The position numbers and the translations under genes are program-made. Below the pieces are notes generated by a model. That model did no database searches, was not told where the DNA came from, and saw nothing but the letters and a program-made list of their open reading frames with translations. 54,691 bases of DNA, taken from Mansonella perstans. Lineage: Eukaryota; Nematoda; Chromadorea; Rhabditida; Onchocercidae. Of the stretch, positions 24,501 through 37,782 are shown one piece after another (within the stretch, counting starts at the first letter, position 1; the number at the start of each line of letters is the position of its first letter). The stretch is taken from assembly GCA_037074765.1 (NCBI GenBank), contig JBAMDO010000293.1, forward strand, positions 1 through 54,691, read 5' to 3'.

Positions 24501-27269
24501 TGCTCAGCTTTTAACATTAACCTTTTTATTGACTATGTCCAATATAGGAAGAGCAACCGACTTCCAATGTCCGTTTCGCATGGCTGATCGAGCGACTAAA
24601 TATAGAACCCATGGATCATTTCCCCAAAAATCTAAGTGATTTTTTGGGAGTCCAGTCACGTCACTTAATGGAGCATATACTAAGCACGAAAATAACTGAA
24701 ATAAATCAACTGCTTGTTTATAATTTAAAATAAAAAGATTTCCAATCTGTTATAATTAGCTTTGATAAATTGAAAATAATAGTTGAAAACAATAAAAACT
24801 TACGGTTAATCTCGTCAAATTCGTATTCTCATTCAATTTTAATATGGACCAATCACGGAGACGAGAATAAAGATGCGAGTGAGTTTCAGCAGCCGATACT
24901 AAAAACTGTAACACATGCAAAGCCGAAAATTTAGGCAATGCTGTGGTCAAAAGAGCGTCCACTATCACATCCACAGTATCACGTGGACAACTGTCATCAC
25001 ATATGAATGCAGTCAACAGACGATAAAACTGAATAAATAATAAATTGGTGATTATACAGTCATACTAAAAATTTGATAAACAATTTTGATTGTTTAAATC
25101 AGTAGAAATATTCAAAAAGTGAGAAAAAACGTGAATTATTTATAAATGATAGATTTGTTTTTCAAATACTAAAAATTTCTTAAATCTCTTCTGCACATAT
25201 AATTTAAATTCAAAATATAAGCTTGCTTTTTCAGAATCTTGAGATTTTATAGTCGGCAGTGATATAATAAAGGAGCTTTTCAAGGAGAATACAATATTCG
25301 GTTCTTGACTATATTTGTATATATTGATATACAAATGCAGAGCTGCAAGTCGAACATCAACGTTTCTACTCGATAAAAGATACGTCCAATGTGCTATATT
25401 ATCTGTAAATGACGTTTTTTATTCTTTACTGTTAACTCACCAATCGTCTTGAAATTGAAACCTTATTTTTAACATGAACTAAACAAAATTCTGGACGAGT
25501 ATAAAAACAATTAGAATAAAATACCTGAAAGCATTGCAGTAATTTTATGGATATTTTGTGATGTGAAACGAACAAGAGTTACCAACCAATAAACACGCAT
25601 CAAGTCATCTGTTAACGTATCTCCGAAGTCCAGCAGGTCCTAATGAAAAATCATTTTATTATAAAAAAACTTTTTTGAACTGTATTTGTGACTGAACAAT
25701 AAAAGGAACGAAATAGTTGTATTTAACATTCGAATCAGAACAGTAAAAGAACAAACGTTAATTGCTTTTTGAAAACTGATAAAACTAACATGCATATGAG
25801 ATTCCGTGAGCATATGTGCGGCTGATGACAAACGTTTAATATTGTACAGAAGAGCAACACAAAGGATTCGATTTTCCTTGGATATCTTTAGCTTTTCTAT
25901 CAGCAAAGTTAACTGAAGATAAGAAAATAAAAATATAAAGTAAAATACAAACAAATCAAATGCACCAAAATCTTCCGAACCAAAAGTAAAAAGTAAAGTA
26001 TTTATATAATTACCAATTCAGAGACGGCAAATTTACACGAAACGGCTAATGTAGTGAGCGATTTGATAAGTGCCAGTACCAACTGCTGATTGTATGCTTC
26101 ATTCAGTATCCTCTCACCCAGTGCAAATACTTTCATGATGATTTCTATGTCAGCCTGCATATTGGCGAATACACCAACCAAACCGATCTTCGTCGTTGGC
26201 GAAACAAGGGGAGATAAAAATGTGACACAAAGTTTCTCAAATACTGTTTGCGAAAAGGATCTGAAGGTTGAAAAATGTTGAAATATTTCCCGAATTATAT
26301 CATCCAGAATTCCCAAATCTTTCACAAATCAAAACTTTTTTCAAGTAAGAAAGTTTGTTAAAAATACCTGGAAACACCAACAAAGGCCTCAGTCGCCACA
26401 ATAGCTGCCAAGCGCTCCTGAGGTTCCTCGGAATCAATACTCGTAACTACTAAATGATGCACCTAAAATTACAATTTATGTATAACTTAAGAAATATTAA
26501 AAATAAGAAATATCAGAAATGTAGTTTTTGGTATTGTAAAAATATTCACTTTCTATAGCATTACCTGCTTATTCTCCGCCACAACAGAAGCTAGCTTGGC
26601 TAATATTTGGAGTGTAAGAGAACGAGCAAGTGGGTCATTTGAATGGGATACTTTGAGAACACGCCGAGCAACTTCATCATTTGAGAAAACAAGCCTCAAT
26701 TCCGTGGAACATTCACCCAATACTCGTACAATACATAAGCGCAGCTCGTTGCATCTGAAGCATGCATTAGGTGTGATGAATCCTCAAATTAATGCTTGAT
26801 TTGAGTTCAACCTTTAACAATAAAAATTAAAACACTGATACGTGGCAATCGTCAACTTTGAAAAAAAATCCTCTTCAAAGAATTTTTCAAAAACAAGGTC
26901 TCTTTCGAAGAATTTCAATAACAGAAATCAAAAATGAAAATGATGGCCATCTCGATCTTTTGATGCTTGAAAATCAACTTACTCATCACGAAATGTCTCA
27001 CAAAGTCGGAGTACAGCTGCATTGACGAAGAAAGGGAACGGATTCTCACGCAGAAATGTTGTCATGTTGACAATCGTAGCCATTTTCTCATGCAATGTTC
27101 GTGAACGTAATCCTGAAGGAAAAAATCTATTCGACAATATTGCAACTATCATCACTATATGATTTATATATTAAGAAGATTTAAGCTTAAAAAATTAATA
27201 AGTTTGTCGGAAGATCTCACCTTTTTCAAGAGTATTCAAAGTTATATGACTTCTAGTTGATGCATCCAT
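21511..27269 (-). CDS. Integrator complex subunit 7
   Basis: Helical-repeat scaffold of the nuclear Integrator complex, which cleaves snRNA 3' ends and attenuates Pol II transcription. The ATG at 27269 follows a possible SL acceptor (GTCACGCAG). Exons traced: 27269-27221, 27112-26983, 26754-26565, 26462-26368, 26260-26014, 25912-25790, 25639-25525, 25402-25170, 25028-24804, 24695-24522, 24375-24244, 24126-23937, 23823 to about 23523, 23158 to about 23040, 22888 to about 22795, one over about 22660-22510, one at about 22325-22255, and 21731-21511. Diagnostic similarity to human INTS7: LEKGLRSRTLHEK, NPFPFFVNAAVLRL, VSHSNDPLARSLTL, DLYKHCFDADTSTMTFVEL and, near the C-terminus, IPRFFFQQLKYTHIKVPV. 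Everything to about 23.6 kb is firm. The C-terminal exon joins, including the 520-nt last intron and a TTTAAG acceptor, are tentative. Confidence 0.88.
23351..23370. repeat. Poly-A homopolymer run
   Basis: About 20 consecutive A on the plus strand inside a putative INTS7 intron, a likely site of assembly or length error. Confidence 0.85.
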
Positions 27270-28634
27270 GATGCACCAATCAATCTGCGTGACTGTAACT
27301 TTGTGAAATTTGCGAACTAATTTAACAAATTAGAAGAAGTGATTGCCTGAAAATTAATTATAAATGTTATTGCAAAAGAGAGGAAAAAATTCTTGATTCC
27401 GTGAAAAAGAAAGACAATGGAATTAACGACAAACGCTTCAAAATGAATGTGAGAAAAAGAAAAGAATCAAATTCTCATTTAAATTCGTGCATAACGTACA
27501 ATGAACTTTCGTCAACTGTAAAATTGAGAGTAATAAATTAAAATTAAACAATAAAATGACTGAAGAATAAAAACACCGAATCAAAATATCATGCATAAAC
27601 AAAGTCCGTACTGATTTTATGAGAGAAAAATGCAGTTATACTATTTCTATTTCTAATAAAATAATAGAATTCTTTTATCGACAATAAAACTTACACTGCT
27701 TCGCTGCTCATTTAAATTCAAGATTTTAAAGCCAAAACTGGAATACGCTGTACTCCGTTGTAAATTTCAGAAAGATGAGTCCATCATACGATCCTATAAA
27801 CAGTTATAAGTTCCACACTGATCTGAATACAATGCTAACCTTTCAATGTCGAACGACAGGAAATGTTCACCGGAAGATTAATACTGTATCGTATTTGGCA
27901 CTAATTATTCTGAATGAAATAATTTTATTCATTTATGATTTCTATATACAACCATATAATTTACGGAAATATAAATTGAAAAAAAAAATACAACAGTCAA
28001 TGAGGTCAATTCAATGCAGTAAGGCTAAGAACATTTTCATTCCTTTCACGAAATACTCTGCTTTTCAACCATTTTCAAAATTTTGAACAAATACATAAAA
28101 TTTAATATCATGACTAGATAGGTTTGAAAGCAAGAGATTTCCTCTAAACAAAACAAAAATAATTAGAACCACAAATGTGATATAATTTACAGCATAAGTT
28201 GAATTCATACTCAGACATTATTATTAAACTTCAAATTATTATAAAAGAGAAAATACAACGATACCACGCAATAAAACTATGTAAAATTGCTTTATAATAT
28301 TTATGGATGCAATTATTTTATAATGGATAATAATCATTCATGAAAAGAAAACTAGAAAAATAGGTACAAGTAAGGCTGCAATACATTTTGCATCAATTTT
28401 TTCACTATTTAGCATCATTACGAAATGATACAAAAGAATAAATTCATTGGACAAAAAATAAATTAAAACAAATGCACAATAAAATGAGGTAATCGCAGAT
28501 GAAGGATTCACAAGCCTTGATGAGATCACATAACAAAGATAGGTAAAAGTGTTGCAGTATGTTTTGCATTAATTTTTTATGAATAAGTAAAGCCTGCTTT
28601 CTAAAATGTATTCCAAAACATTTTTATCTTTGTC
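27270..28634. other. Spacer between SMC6 stop and INTS7 start (same strand)
   Basis: About 1.36 kb, very AT-rich. A 103-codon plus-strand ORF (27775-28086) has no family resemblance and sits antisense to the presumed SMC6 3' UTR or INTS7 promoter. The spacing is larger than in most C. elegans operons, so independent promoters seem as likely as co-transcription. Confidence 0.45.
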
Positions 28635-31600
28635 TCACTTTCTGATTTTCGGCATTTCAAAGAGCTGAACACGATCACGACGAGCGAAATCGGCAACTCC
28701 TTGAGGAGTGAAAAAAATGAACTGGTAAGATGGGTATTGACGAGTGGCAAGATCTGCGAAGAGTTCCATCACTATTTTCCGATTGTTCAAGTCCAAGAAC
28801 ACGTCAAACTCATCCATGCAACTGAAAAACCAACTAATTCCGGATCAATATTAGCTGATGATCTCAAATATTTGCATTCATGCTATATTTTTCTTATAAA
28901 ATTGATCACCAAAATCACAAAACATACCGAATAGGAGTTTCCATAGCCTGCCATAAAGCCATAATGAAACAAGCAGAGGTATAAGTCCGTTCACCACCAG
29001 ATAAGCCTGCATTGAATATTGTACATTTAGAAAAAATAAACTACTCAGAGACACTTCTATTTAGCAACATTTGATAATGAAATCTAGATTTTAGCAATGA
29101 AAAATGTGGCTTACTTCGTCTATATACATATATATGAGAGAATGTTTATTATTTTCTTTTACACCTATGATATAAATATACCCAAGAATGAGACCTCTCA
29201 AGTCCTGTAAATTGCCTTTTCCTCGATAACGCTCAAGAAGAACGTCCTGATCAACTTTTTGATTTTTCTGAGTTTCCGCCTAAACCACATAGAACAATAT
29301 ATAAGCCGCTTTTCACTATATATGTGAGAAAATGTTACTAAGGAAGAAAAGCTTATTCAAAGTAATGACTAGAAAATAAAATACATTCTTCAACGTAATT
29401 AAATTAAATATGTAACTAACCGTAATATAAATAGCACGTCCTTCATGATTTATAATCAGAGAACCTTTGAAATTCCTTATGGACATCAGACCACTATACA
29501 ATTCACTGAGTCGCTCAGCAGTTATATTTCGTACTTCCAGAAATTTCTCATTCCTCAATTTTAACCGGTTCTTCATTTCCTAAAATTAACGTATAATAGT
29601 GCAAAAAAATTCCCATTTTCAACGAAAAATTGTTCGGAAAATAATTCTGGTACATACCAAAACGACTTGTTTAGCATTGCTATATTTTTTTTGCATACAT
29701 TCATATTCATCCTGTAGAGCACTCAACGCTTCTTCAGATACTACAGTACCTTCCAAGCTATAATGAAGAATAATAATAACAAAAAATATGAAGTATTCTT
29801 AAATCATACATTCACTGTCTTGACTGTAACGCTCCCAAAACTAAAACTTTTCTGACCACGGAGACTTTATGGAAAGCCTTAGCAAACCATAATGATGCAG
29901 AGACCCTAATTGTAATAATCGTTTATGAAGTTGATATGAAAACCTGGATTTCCTATTAGTTTCAAACGTTTAAAATATAAAACGACAGCAAGAAATGAAT
30001 TTGTTTTTTCTTGGATCAACCTTTCGTCTAAAATTAATTATTATCTCACCATCTTTTGAGGTTATCTTGATAAGAACAAAACAGGATATAATAGAAATCC
30101 ATGCGTAAAAGAATGAATCTCTGGCTAAATTTTAAAAAATGTCATTTTTTCGTATAGATGTAAAATGGCGACCAGAACACAACCAAATAATTAAAATAAG
30201 GTATGGAAATATAGTAATTACGAATGAGATTAATTTTTACCTTTTAAAAAGCAACCTACATAAATCCTTAACTTTCGAAATGAAACTATAACAAAGCATG
30301 AATTTCACATATATCTAAAAGATAGGAGCTAGAAACTAGAAAAGGTATATGTAGAACTTGTACGGAAAAAAGAATACGAAACGATTATTTCATCAGAGCT
30401 AGGTTATCTATTCAAATCCCTCATTTTCTGGACGGATTTGCAGATTTTAATCATTGAATGAGTGAACAAATCATCTTCGGAACTTTAAATACATTACATG
30501 TAGCAAAAAATTAAGGAAAAAATCCGGCATCGTAAAAATAAGATTTTAACCTTTTCTGTGCAGACTGAATACGAAGTTCCAGTTTTCTGTACTGTTCTCC
30601 AGCTTCCGCTGTATCTGGTAGACTCGCAAAATCAGGAGATGTAACACCAACTAATTCTTTAGCTTCTTGCATTTTTTCCAATTTCTCGCTATAAATATCA
30701 GATTACTCATACAATAGAAAGTTTCATCCAACTAAAAGAGACCTTACTTCAGCGCTTTTATTTTCTCCTCCAGACCATTTATATGAATTTCCAACTTTGA
30801 TAATTTCTGACGGTGTTCATTCTCACAGTCGTTCATCTTATCGACTTCACTACTACATTTTTCCAAATCTGCCTATAAATGAAAAGAAGTTTCCTAATAA
30901 CTTCTGAAGAGACTGTCAAGGTTATTATCTCGATAGCAATACCAAATTTTTACGATTTAATTTACAACTTGAGAATTGATCGGTTTTGCTTAACAGCTTT
31001 AATTCCAGTTATCTCTAGAACTACATACTTCATTTTTCTTGAGTTCATTTTCGTTTTCCTCGATTTCTTTAGCTTTTTGTGCTACAATCATTTCTGCATC
31101 GCGTAACAATTGGCGTGATCTAGTTAGTTGATGTTGCAAAATGTCTCCAGATTGTATGAGCTTTTCTTTCTCCTTTCTATATTGATCCAAACTTGAAACC
31201 TGAAAGCCAGAAACAATCTATGTTCCAGAACAAAGTCACCTCAAAGAAATATTCCGATTAAAAAACCGTCCGAATTGTAAATGCCCTAACCAGATTCATG
31301 ACTTGACCATCAACGCCGCCTTCAAATCGCGCAGCATCCAGCCGTTTCTGCAAAGAGCGTCGCCGTATTTCATCGACTCTTAAGCGTTGCAATTCCTCGT
31401 TGCTTTTCTGCATTTCATTAGTCATATCTGCTTCTATTTTCTGACGAGTTTTTTGTATCTGAAATATCTTCTGAAGTTGTATATTTATGGGTCTAAGTTT
31501 TTTTTCCTTTTCCTTATGTGCTCTTTCCTTTTGATTTGTTCGTTTTGCTCAAGCCTCCTAGAAAGAAAAAAAAACCTTTGTTAAAGATGCTTTGTTATCT

Positions 31601-34600
31601 CGTAATTTGTCTTCTGCTTCTGTTATACGATCATTAAGTGTTCTGAAATAAAATTATTTAATTTGATGTTACAAGAAACCGATAATGAAGTTAATCACAA
31701 TTTTAAACTAATGCTTATAAATTATTTCCTTCCAAAATATCCTGATCAAAGGTAGACAGTTGTAATCTCTACTGTAATAGATAAATTGTTAAGAGATCTG
31801 TGTGAGAAGAAAACAGAAGATCTTCGGTAAAAATTAAACGCAAAAATTACCTCGTATTAACTTTCTCAGTAGCAGTTAACATAACTGACTTTTGATAACG
31901 GTGATTTGCATAGAAACGATATACTTGATTACCTGTTTTTGCAAATACTTCATCACCGTTTCTGGTAAAACCTTTGTAAGCGTTTTTTGGAGGCTAAATG
32001 AAAACTTCAGTTATTTTCTGCTAAAATTATTTCGACATCATATATTCTAACCTGGATGTTAGCAAAAAAATTCATTGCATACAAAAAGAATTCAAAGAGC
32101 ACAGACCGTAAGGTTCAAAGCATAATACAATTTATCCTTTATTTCACATGACAAACTATTTTATAATGAAATGATATCTACCTTTTCTGCCATCAATCTG
32201 CGCGCTAAACTGTCGGATTTAAATAGAAGAAGAGATTCCATTTGCGTTTGATCAACTAATACATTGAAAACATTGTCATCCATCACAGTCACCATTCTTG
32301 CCACAGTCAGATATTCTAACGGTGGTTCAAACAAAGTAATGTCATATCGACTCTCTGAAAATCTAAAAAAAACACAGTCCGAAGTGTTGTGAAGGTATAT
32401 AAACTGAAAATACGAAATGTGCTCAAGACGATGAAAAAAGTACTTGCTAATGATGTATCCCGCAGCGCGGATACCATGCTTCTGCAGGATAGAATCCAAA
32501 ATATTTCTATCCCGTACATTATCACATACCCATACTGAAAGTAGGTGCCGCAAACAATATTCTACAGCAAGTGCCCAAGAATCGTCCTTTACTCGTATAT
32601 AAGCACCTAAACTATGAAGTTTAATTTTTGAAAATTTGCGATTCTTGTTCATTTACTATGACACTACTTTCACTGATAGCAGCAAAAATTCCATCACTTG
32701 AAAAACTTCAATAACTTAGATTTACCTATAGGCCCAACTGGTTTTTTCGAGAATTTAGCAGCATTTTCTTTGATTAATTTAGCAATTTGAGGCACCTGTG
32801 TACCAAAACGAGCTAGATCATTTTTTTTCATTGCTATTATTCGTTCCCTCTCATCACGTAGCTCTCGCAACGTAACATTATTGTGAGAAATATCTGCTCT
32901 GAAATTCAGTGTTTGTGAACAAGCAGATTACTAAATATCTCTTTATCTCTTTAAAAAATATATTTCATCTGATATAGCTGCATTGAATTTTCTCTATAAA
33001 AGAATAATTACTCTATAAAAATTTCTCTGCACCGATTTTACCACAAAATTGAAGTTTTATTTTTGATAAGCACTTTGATTCATTATGTTCGGTAAAAAAA
33101 AAAAATATGGAAAACTTACTCAAGATTACGTTCTGCTTTTGTCACCTCAGTCAATTCTGTTTCGAAACATTTTCTTCTTTTCTCCGCAAGACATTGTTTC
33201 TCTTTCATTGCCGCACATCGGTTATCTAATTCAAACAGTTCTGCTTCAACTTCAGCAATACTGTATTGACTGCCCTGATTTTTCCTAAATATAATACAGA
33301 AATCTCAATAAGTTTGTATATTCAAAAAAGTTTCAAAGTTAACTCTTATGACGCGTACATTAGAAGATTTATAATTTGAATAATAGAAATGTACTTCGCT
33401 TCAATTTCCTTCAATTGTTGCTCCAATGAACAAATCTCTGCTTCCAATACCCTTTGCTTTCGTTCTACAGCGCTCAGTTGCTGCCCAACATCCAACACTT
33501 CATCATGTCTACTCTTTCTTTCCTTCCTCAAATTTCTCAACTGCAAGAATAACCAGTCTTTCAGAGCGAGTTTGCTAACGAAGTTTTCAAGAAACGGGGA
33601 CTACATTCATGATCATTTTTTACATTCTATAGCCATTCGTTCCATAACATTAGCAGGATCCTTTTTGCTTATACAAGTTTGATCTCAACAGATAAATTCT
33701 CGAAAAATGTGAACAAAATCCAAACCTTTTAATCAAAAAATTCGATACACTTCAAACTTACGCTTTTCAAGATATGCTTTGATAGAAATGGGGTATTACC
33801 ATGAATACAGGAAACAATGAAACTGTATATTACCATGAATACAGGGAACAATGAAACTGTACGAAAAATGAACTGGTTTTTGTAGTCAGATTAAATAAAC
33901 GACTTTCAAATATGCATTAAATGAAATTAAGAAATCGTACTTCTATCTGCAGATCTTTCATTTTTTCTTGCAATTTATCCTTATTTTTTTGTGTTTCTTC
34001 GAATTTCTGAAGGCAATCCGTTTTCATTTTCTGAAACAAAAATGCAAATAATGCAATAAATCTTGAGAAAATATCAAAAAGTGACCACAGCAATAGTTCA
34101 TAAATCCTGCTGCAATAAGCTGTGCTTAACTAACCTCCTTTACTGTAAATCCTTCCTTTAATTTTGCATATAATTCAACAGCTTTTGCCAACAATTCATT
34201 GTGCTTATCGAGATCCTGGAATAAAATGACGAAATTGCGATTTCTGTAATTAAAAAAAAAATTATTAAGCGAAAAAAAGACTCAACCCTGTGACAGTCCC
34301 TGATAGGTAGCCAACGAAGAATGCTTTTCAACTCCGACAGATTCTGTTTATTTTGCTCTATATTTTGCAAACGCTTTCGGTCTTCACGTAGCTTTTCAAT
34401 TTCCCTGCAAATGATTAAAGCGCTTTTGAATCCTTTCTTCATTTTCTACAGCTTAAAAATTAGTTAAGCACAAGAGAAACTAAGACGAACTTCAACTTAT
34501 CAGAGCAAGCTTGTCGAACAGACAACACTAGCTTTTCCGATTCTGCACTGTATGTTCCACTTTCGTTGTAGCATTCTCGCGAAAAATCTAATCCTGTTGC

Positions 34601-36984
34601 AGACATAAACATCTGAAATCGCATACAATAGAGAATCAATGAAATTCAATAGATGTGGGATATATAGATGTGGCATATATTTCACATAAATGTTTCTAAA
34701 ATATTTTGGAACTGCAAAAAAACACATATTTTCGAAATGTAATTCGTCATTCAAATTTGCAAAAATCAGTAAATTTTGGTTTCAAACCACTTGGAATAAT
34801 AAGGTTCGAAATTTTTTAGTCACAAAGATTATGCCCTGATTTTAATATTTTAGAGTAGAGTAGTTAATTTTGATTGATATGGATAGATTCCCTTTTAATG
34901 ACTAACTGAGAATAATGTCAGTGCCGAATGTTCCTGTAATCTTACTAATTAATCATGTAAGACAGAAAAACCTAATTAATTCCAAAAAGTTAGTGGTAAC
35001 ACTATTTAAGGTTACAACATGTTATAAGCATAGCGTAAGAATTTCAAACTTTCAACATGAAAATAATAGCCAAGAACTAAATTATAATATAAAAGTCAAT
35101 AAAAAAATAAGGAAGATTACTGTTATCAATATCTCAAACTTACAATTTCCACCCCATAATCGGAATTACAACAGCTCATTCCTTTAGTTATGAACCTAAC
35201 AAAAGATATAAGATTCAAAAAAATCCCTTCAAGACTGAACAGGTCATCTTCTACCCTCCCAGTTTGTCACTATTATTATTACTATCAAAAAAAACCAAAC
35301 ATTATAAAGTTTTTCTGGCTTCAATTCCTGAAAAAATTCGCGACATCGGTTTTGAGACATCCAGAAGATCGGATTGTCAAGCTGTATAGAGAATCTTGCT
35401 AGCAATTTATCCAAATCAATCTTTTTCTGACTTACCACCTTTTCTGAAATTTTAATCTTTCAAAAAAGTCGATTCGTAGATTTCATATAAATTAAAATTC
35501 CTAATTGCAAATGAGTAATGGCGTGATAATAACACATGCATCAGTATTCTGCCGTGCAGTTATTAAAATTTTTAAAATGAACTTACTGAAAATAATTTTC
35601 AAGAAATTTTTTTAAAAAATTTATCTCAAAAGAAATAAATTCCTTTAAAAACAATTTTCAAAATAAATAATAATAAGGCAAAAGGAATGAACGAACCACG
35701 ACAGCATCCTTCGTCATAGGTGAGAGATTTCAACTGATATGTTGATGAAGTTAAGCTTATAGTCCGCTCAACAGCGATTGCATCACCGTAACCTGGATGT
35801 TTGCCGATACCACGGTTAGTTAGAACTATGCGTATTTTTGCACGACTGCAATTCAGAAATCAAACAATAAAGATCAGAAGTTCTGTTGACTTAAAAAAAC
35901 AACATAGGTAAAAACAATATCAACAGCTGCCTACTCCACTCTGAATACTGATAGATTTCAAGAAACAAGTCTCTAAAATATCTTGCAGAAAAAAATTTCA
36001 GAGATAATCTTCTGAAATTTGCTAGTATGCATAATAAACAGAAGCAGAAAGCATGTCTAATTCATAATTTCAAAGGTGAAAAAAGTTGATGAAATAAAAT
36101 GTCGATTATTTTCCTATTTGAAATATAAAGTTTGGATCAAAATAAGCTTAACTAGCTCACTTTTGACCATCCTTTATATAATGCTTTATTGCATTTCCAC
36201 GTTCATTTTGACTTCCTCGACCTCCGAGACCCATATTCAATGCAGCAAACAATGCACTCTTACCAGCTGAAAAGAGTTGTAGTCATATATCGTTGATATC
36301 TGTTACAATAGTAAGATATTAAGAGTTTTCCTAACGTTTACCTGTCCCTCTAAAGCTGAAGGTTATGGAGTATAGAATGAAGTTTGAAAATGTATTTTTG
36401 CCAGAAAAAAAGCGAAATAGAAAAAAAAAAGTAAGCAAAGTAATATCTTTTATTAATATCTTTTTTTAGTAATATCTTTTTAGTAATATTTTTTTTAGTA
36501 ATATCTTTTATAGAATTGCTTAGTAGAAGGAAGATGATAAAATATTAATTCATTTGATATGATAAATAAATGTATGCTTACATCCATTCGATCCACCGAT
36601 AAAGAAACAATTCTTGTTGTGTATATCAAAATTAATTTTCAAACTTTCATGACACATGAAATTGAATAATTCAATTGAAGCTATTCTTCCCGGTACTTCA
36701 AGAATTTTTTCATTCAATGAAGACTTTGATATTTCATCTATAAAAAGCACATATCACTTATTACAAAAAATAACTCATAGAAAGGAAATTAAGCTGAATT
36801 ATGCTGTTTTTTTTCTTTTTTTTTAATAAATTTTTTTAGAAATTTATTGCGTTGCAAATGTTTGAAAGAAAGAAAAAAATAAGGAAGTAAAATAACCTCT
36901 ATCGATGCTATCACATTTTTTCCCACATTTTGGTGCCACAGAAATGCATGAACTTTCACACCGACGTTTCGTTGCCACCCTCAT
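28635..36984 (-). CDS. smc-6: SMC6, structural maintenance of chromosomes protein 6
   Basis: ATPase arm of the nuclear SMC5/6 complex, which supports recombination repair and resolves replication and meiotic intermediates. More than 20 short exons; ATG at 36984, about 9 nt after an acceptor (TTATTTCAG). Firm exons include 36984-36897, 36737-36582, 36266-36161, 29006-28928 and 28821-28635. The N-terminal head has IASIELFNFMCHESLKINF and a Walker A split by an intron but restored as GGSNGSGKSALFAALNMGLG, then FSIQLDNPIFWMSQNRCREF (the Q-loop region). Coiled-coil exons cover about 34.5-32.7 and 31.2-29.2 kb. The hinge lies around 32652-32161 (YCLRHLLSVWVCDNVRDRN). The C-terminal head carries the signature LSGGERTYTSACFIMALW and Walker B IRCMDEFDVFLDLNNRKIVM, then FIFFTPQGVAD. 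The DEFDV form and LTPQ-like motif mark SMC6 rather than SMC5. All ATPase motifs are intact. Confidence 0.93.
33794..33861. repeat. 34-bp direct repeat, 2 copies, in an SMC6 intron
   Basis: Two nearly identical adjacent copies beginning TATTACCATGAATACAGG (starts 33794 and 33828). Confidence 0.9.
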
Positions 36985-37782
36985 GGCTATACCACTGAAA
37001 TAAGAGTTCACGTCTGTCTTCTTTTGACATATGAACGAATATCTCAGTAAAAGCTAAAAAATCAACTTACCTGACGTAGTCGTTGCATATATCAAAGCGA
37101 AGATAAACGATGTGCTATCACCAAGAATGAGTTCAACGATCTACTGCTGTCACCAAGAATGAGTCCAACGATCTACTGTTGTCACCAAAAATGACTGCAA
37201 CGATCTAGTGCTGTCACTAAAAATGAGTGCAACAATCTACTGCTGTCACCAAGAATGAGTCCAACAATCTACTGCTGTCACCAAGAATGAGTCCAACAAT
37301 CTACTGCTGTCACCAAGAATGAGTCCAACAATCTACTGCTGTCATCAAGAATGAGCCCAACGATCTACTGGATCTCCCGGATTATCCTTTCTCTTCTTTT
37401 ATAACTCAAAAAAAAAACTCAAAGAACTATTTCGCGGTTGGCCGATTGTTACAAATTCGGGGGATGATTCGGTGATGCTTCAGCTAATGTTGCGCTTACT
37501 TGAAAGATTTAACTAACGTTTAGGATACTTTTCATTCTTCCAACTTTCCAATCAGTGATAAAATTTGATAATTCTGCTGATAACATAGCCAAATCACTTG
37601 CTGTAACTTACTCCAACTCAATCATTCCTGAAAGAAAGATTTCCATTGTTTTTTGTTAGTTAAACTATAAATGATACGGATTTATTTATACTTTATTTGT
37701 ACTTCATCTCATTTTATCAGATTATCAAATTATCATATTACGTGTTAGGTTGATAATCGTAGGAAACTTGCCATAATTTTAT
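36985..37782. promoter_or_regulatory. Divergent promoter region between SMC6 and CYRI
   Basis: About 800 bp separate two start codons in opposite directions, so the shared promoters must lie here. A 32-bp minisatellite fills 37118-37373. A possible SL acceptor for CYRI (CTCATTTTATCAG) sits about 60 nt before its ATG. No core promoter motif is recognisable. Confidence 0.5.
37118..37373. repeat. 32-bp tandem repeat, about 8 copies
   Basis: Unit beginning CACCAAGAATGAGTCCAACG and continuing ATCTACTGCTGT, repeated about eight times with few mismatches, inside the SMC6/CYRI divergent intergenic region. Confidence 0.95.

Noticed and set aside
27775..28086. 103-codon plus-strand ORF
   Set aside because: Lies antisense in the SMC6/INTS7 spacer, low complexity, no family resemblance or splice signals.
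37118..37373. Regular 32-bp periodicity resembling a CRISPR array
   Set aside because: The units are contiguous tandem copies with no unique spacers, in a eukaryotic genome; the same holds for the other arrays.
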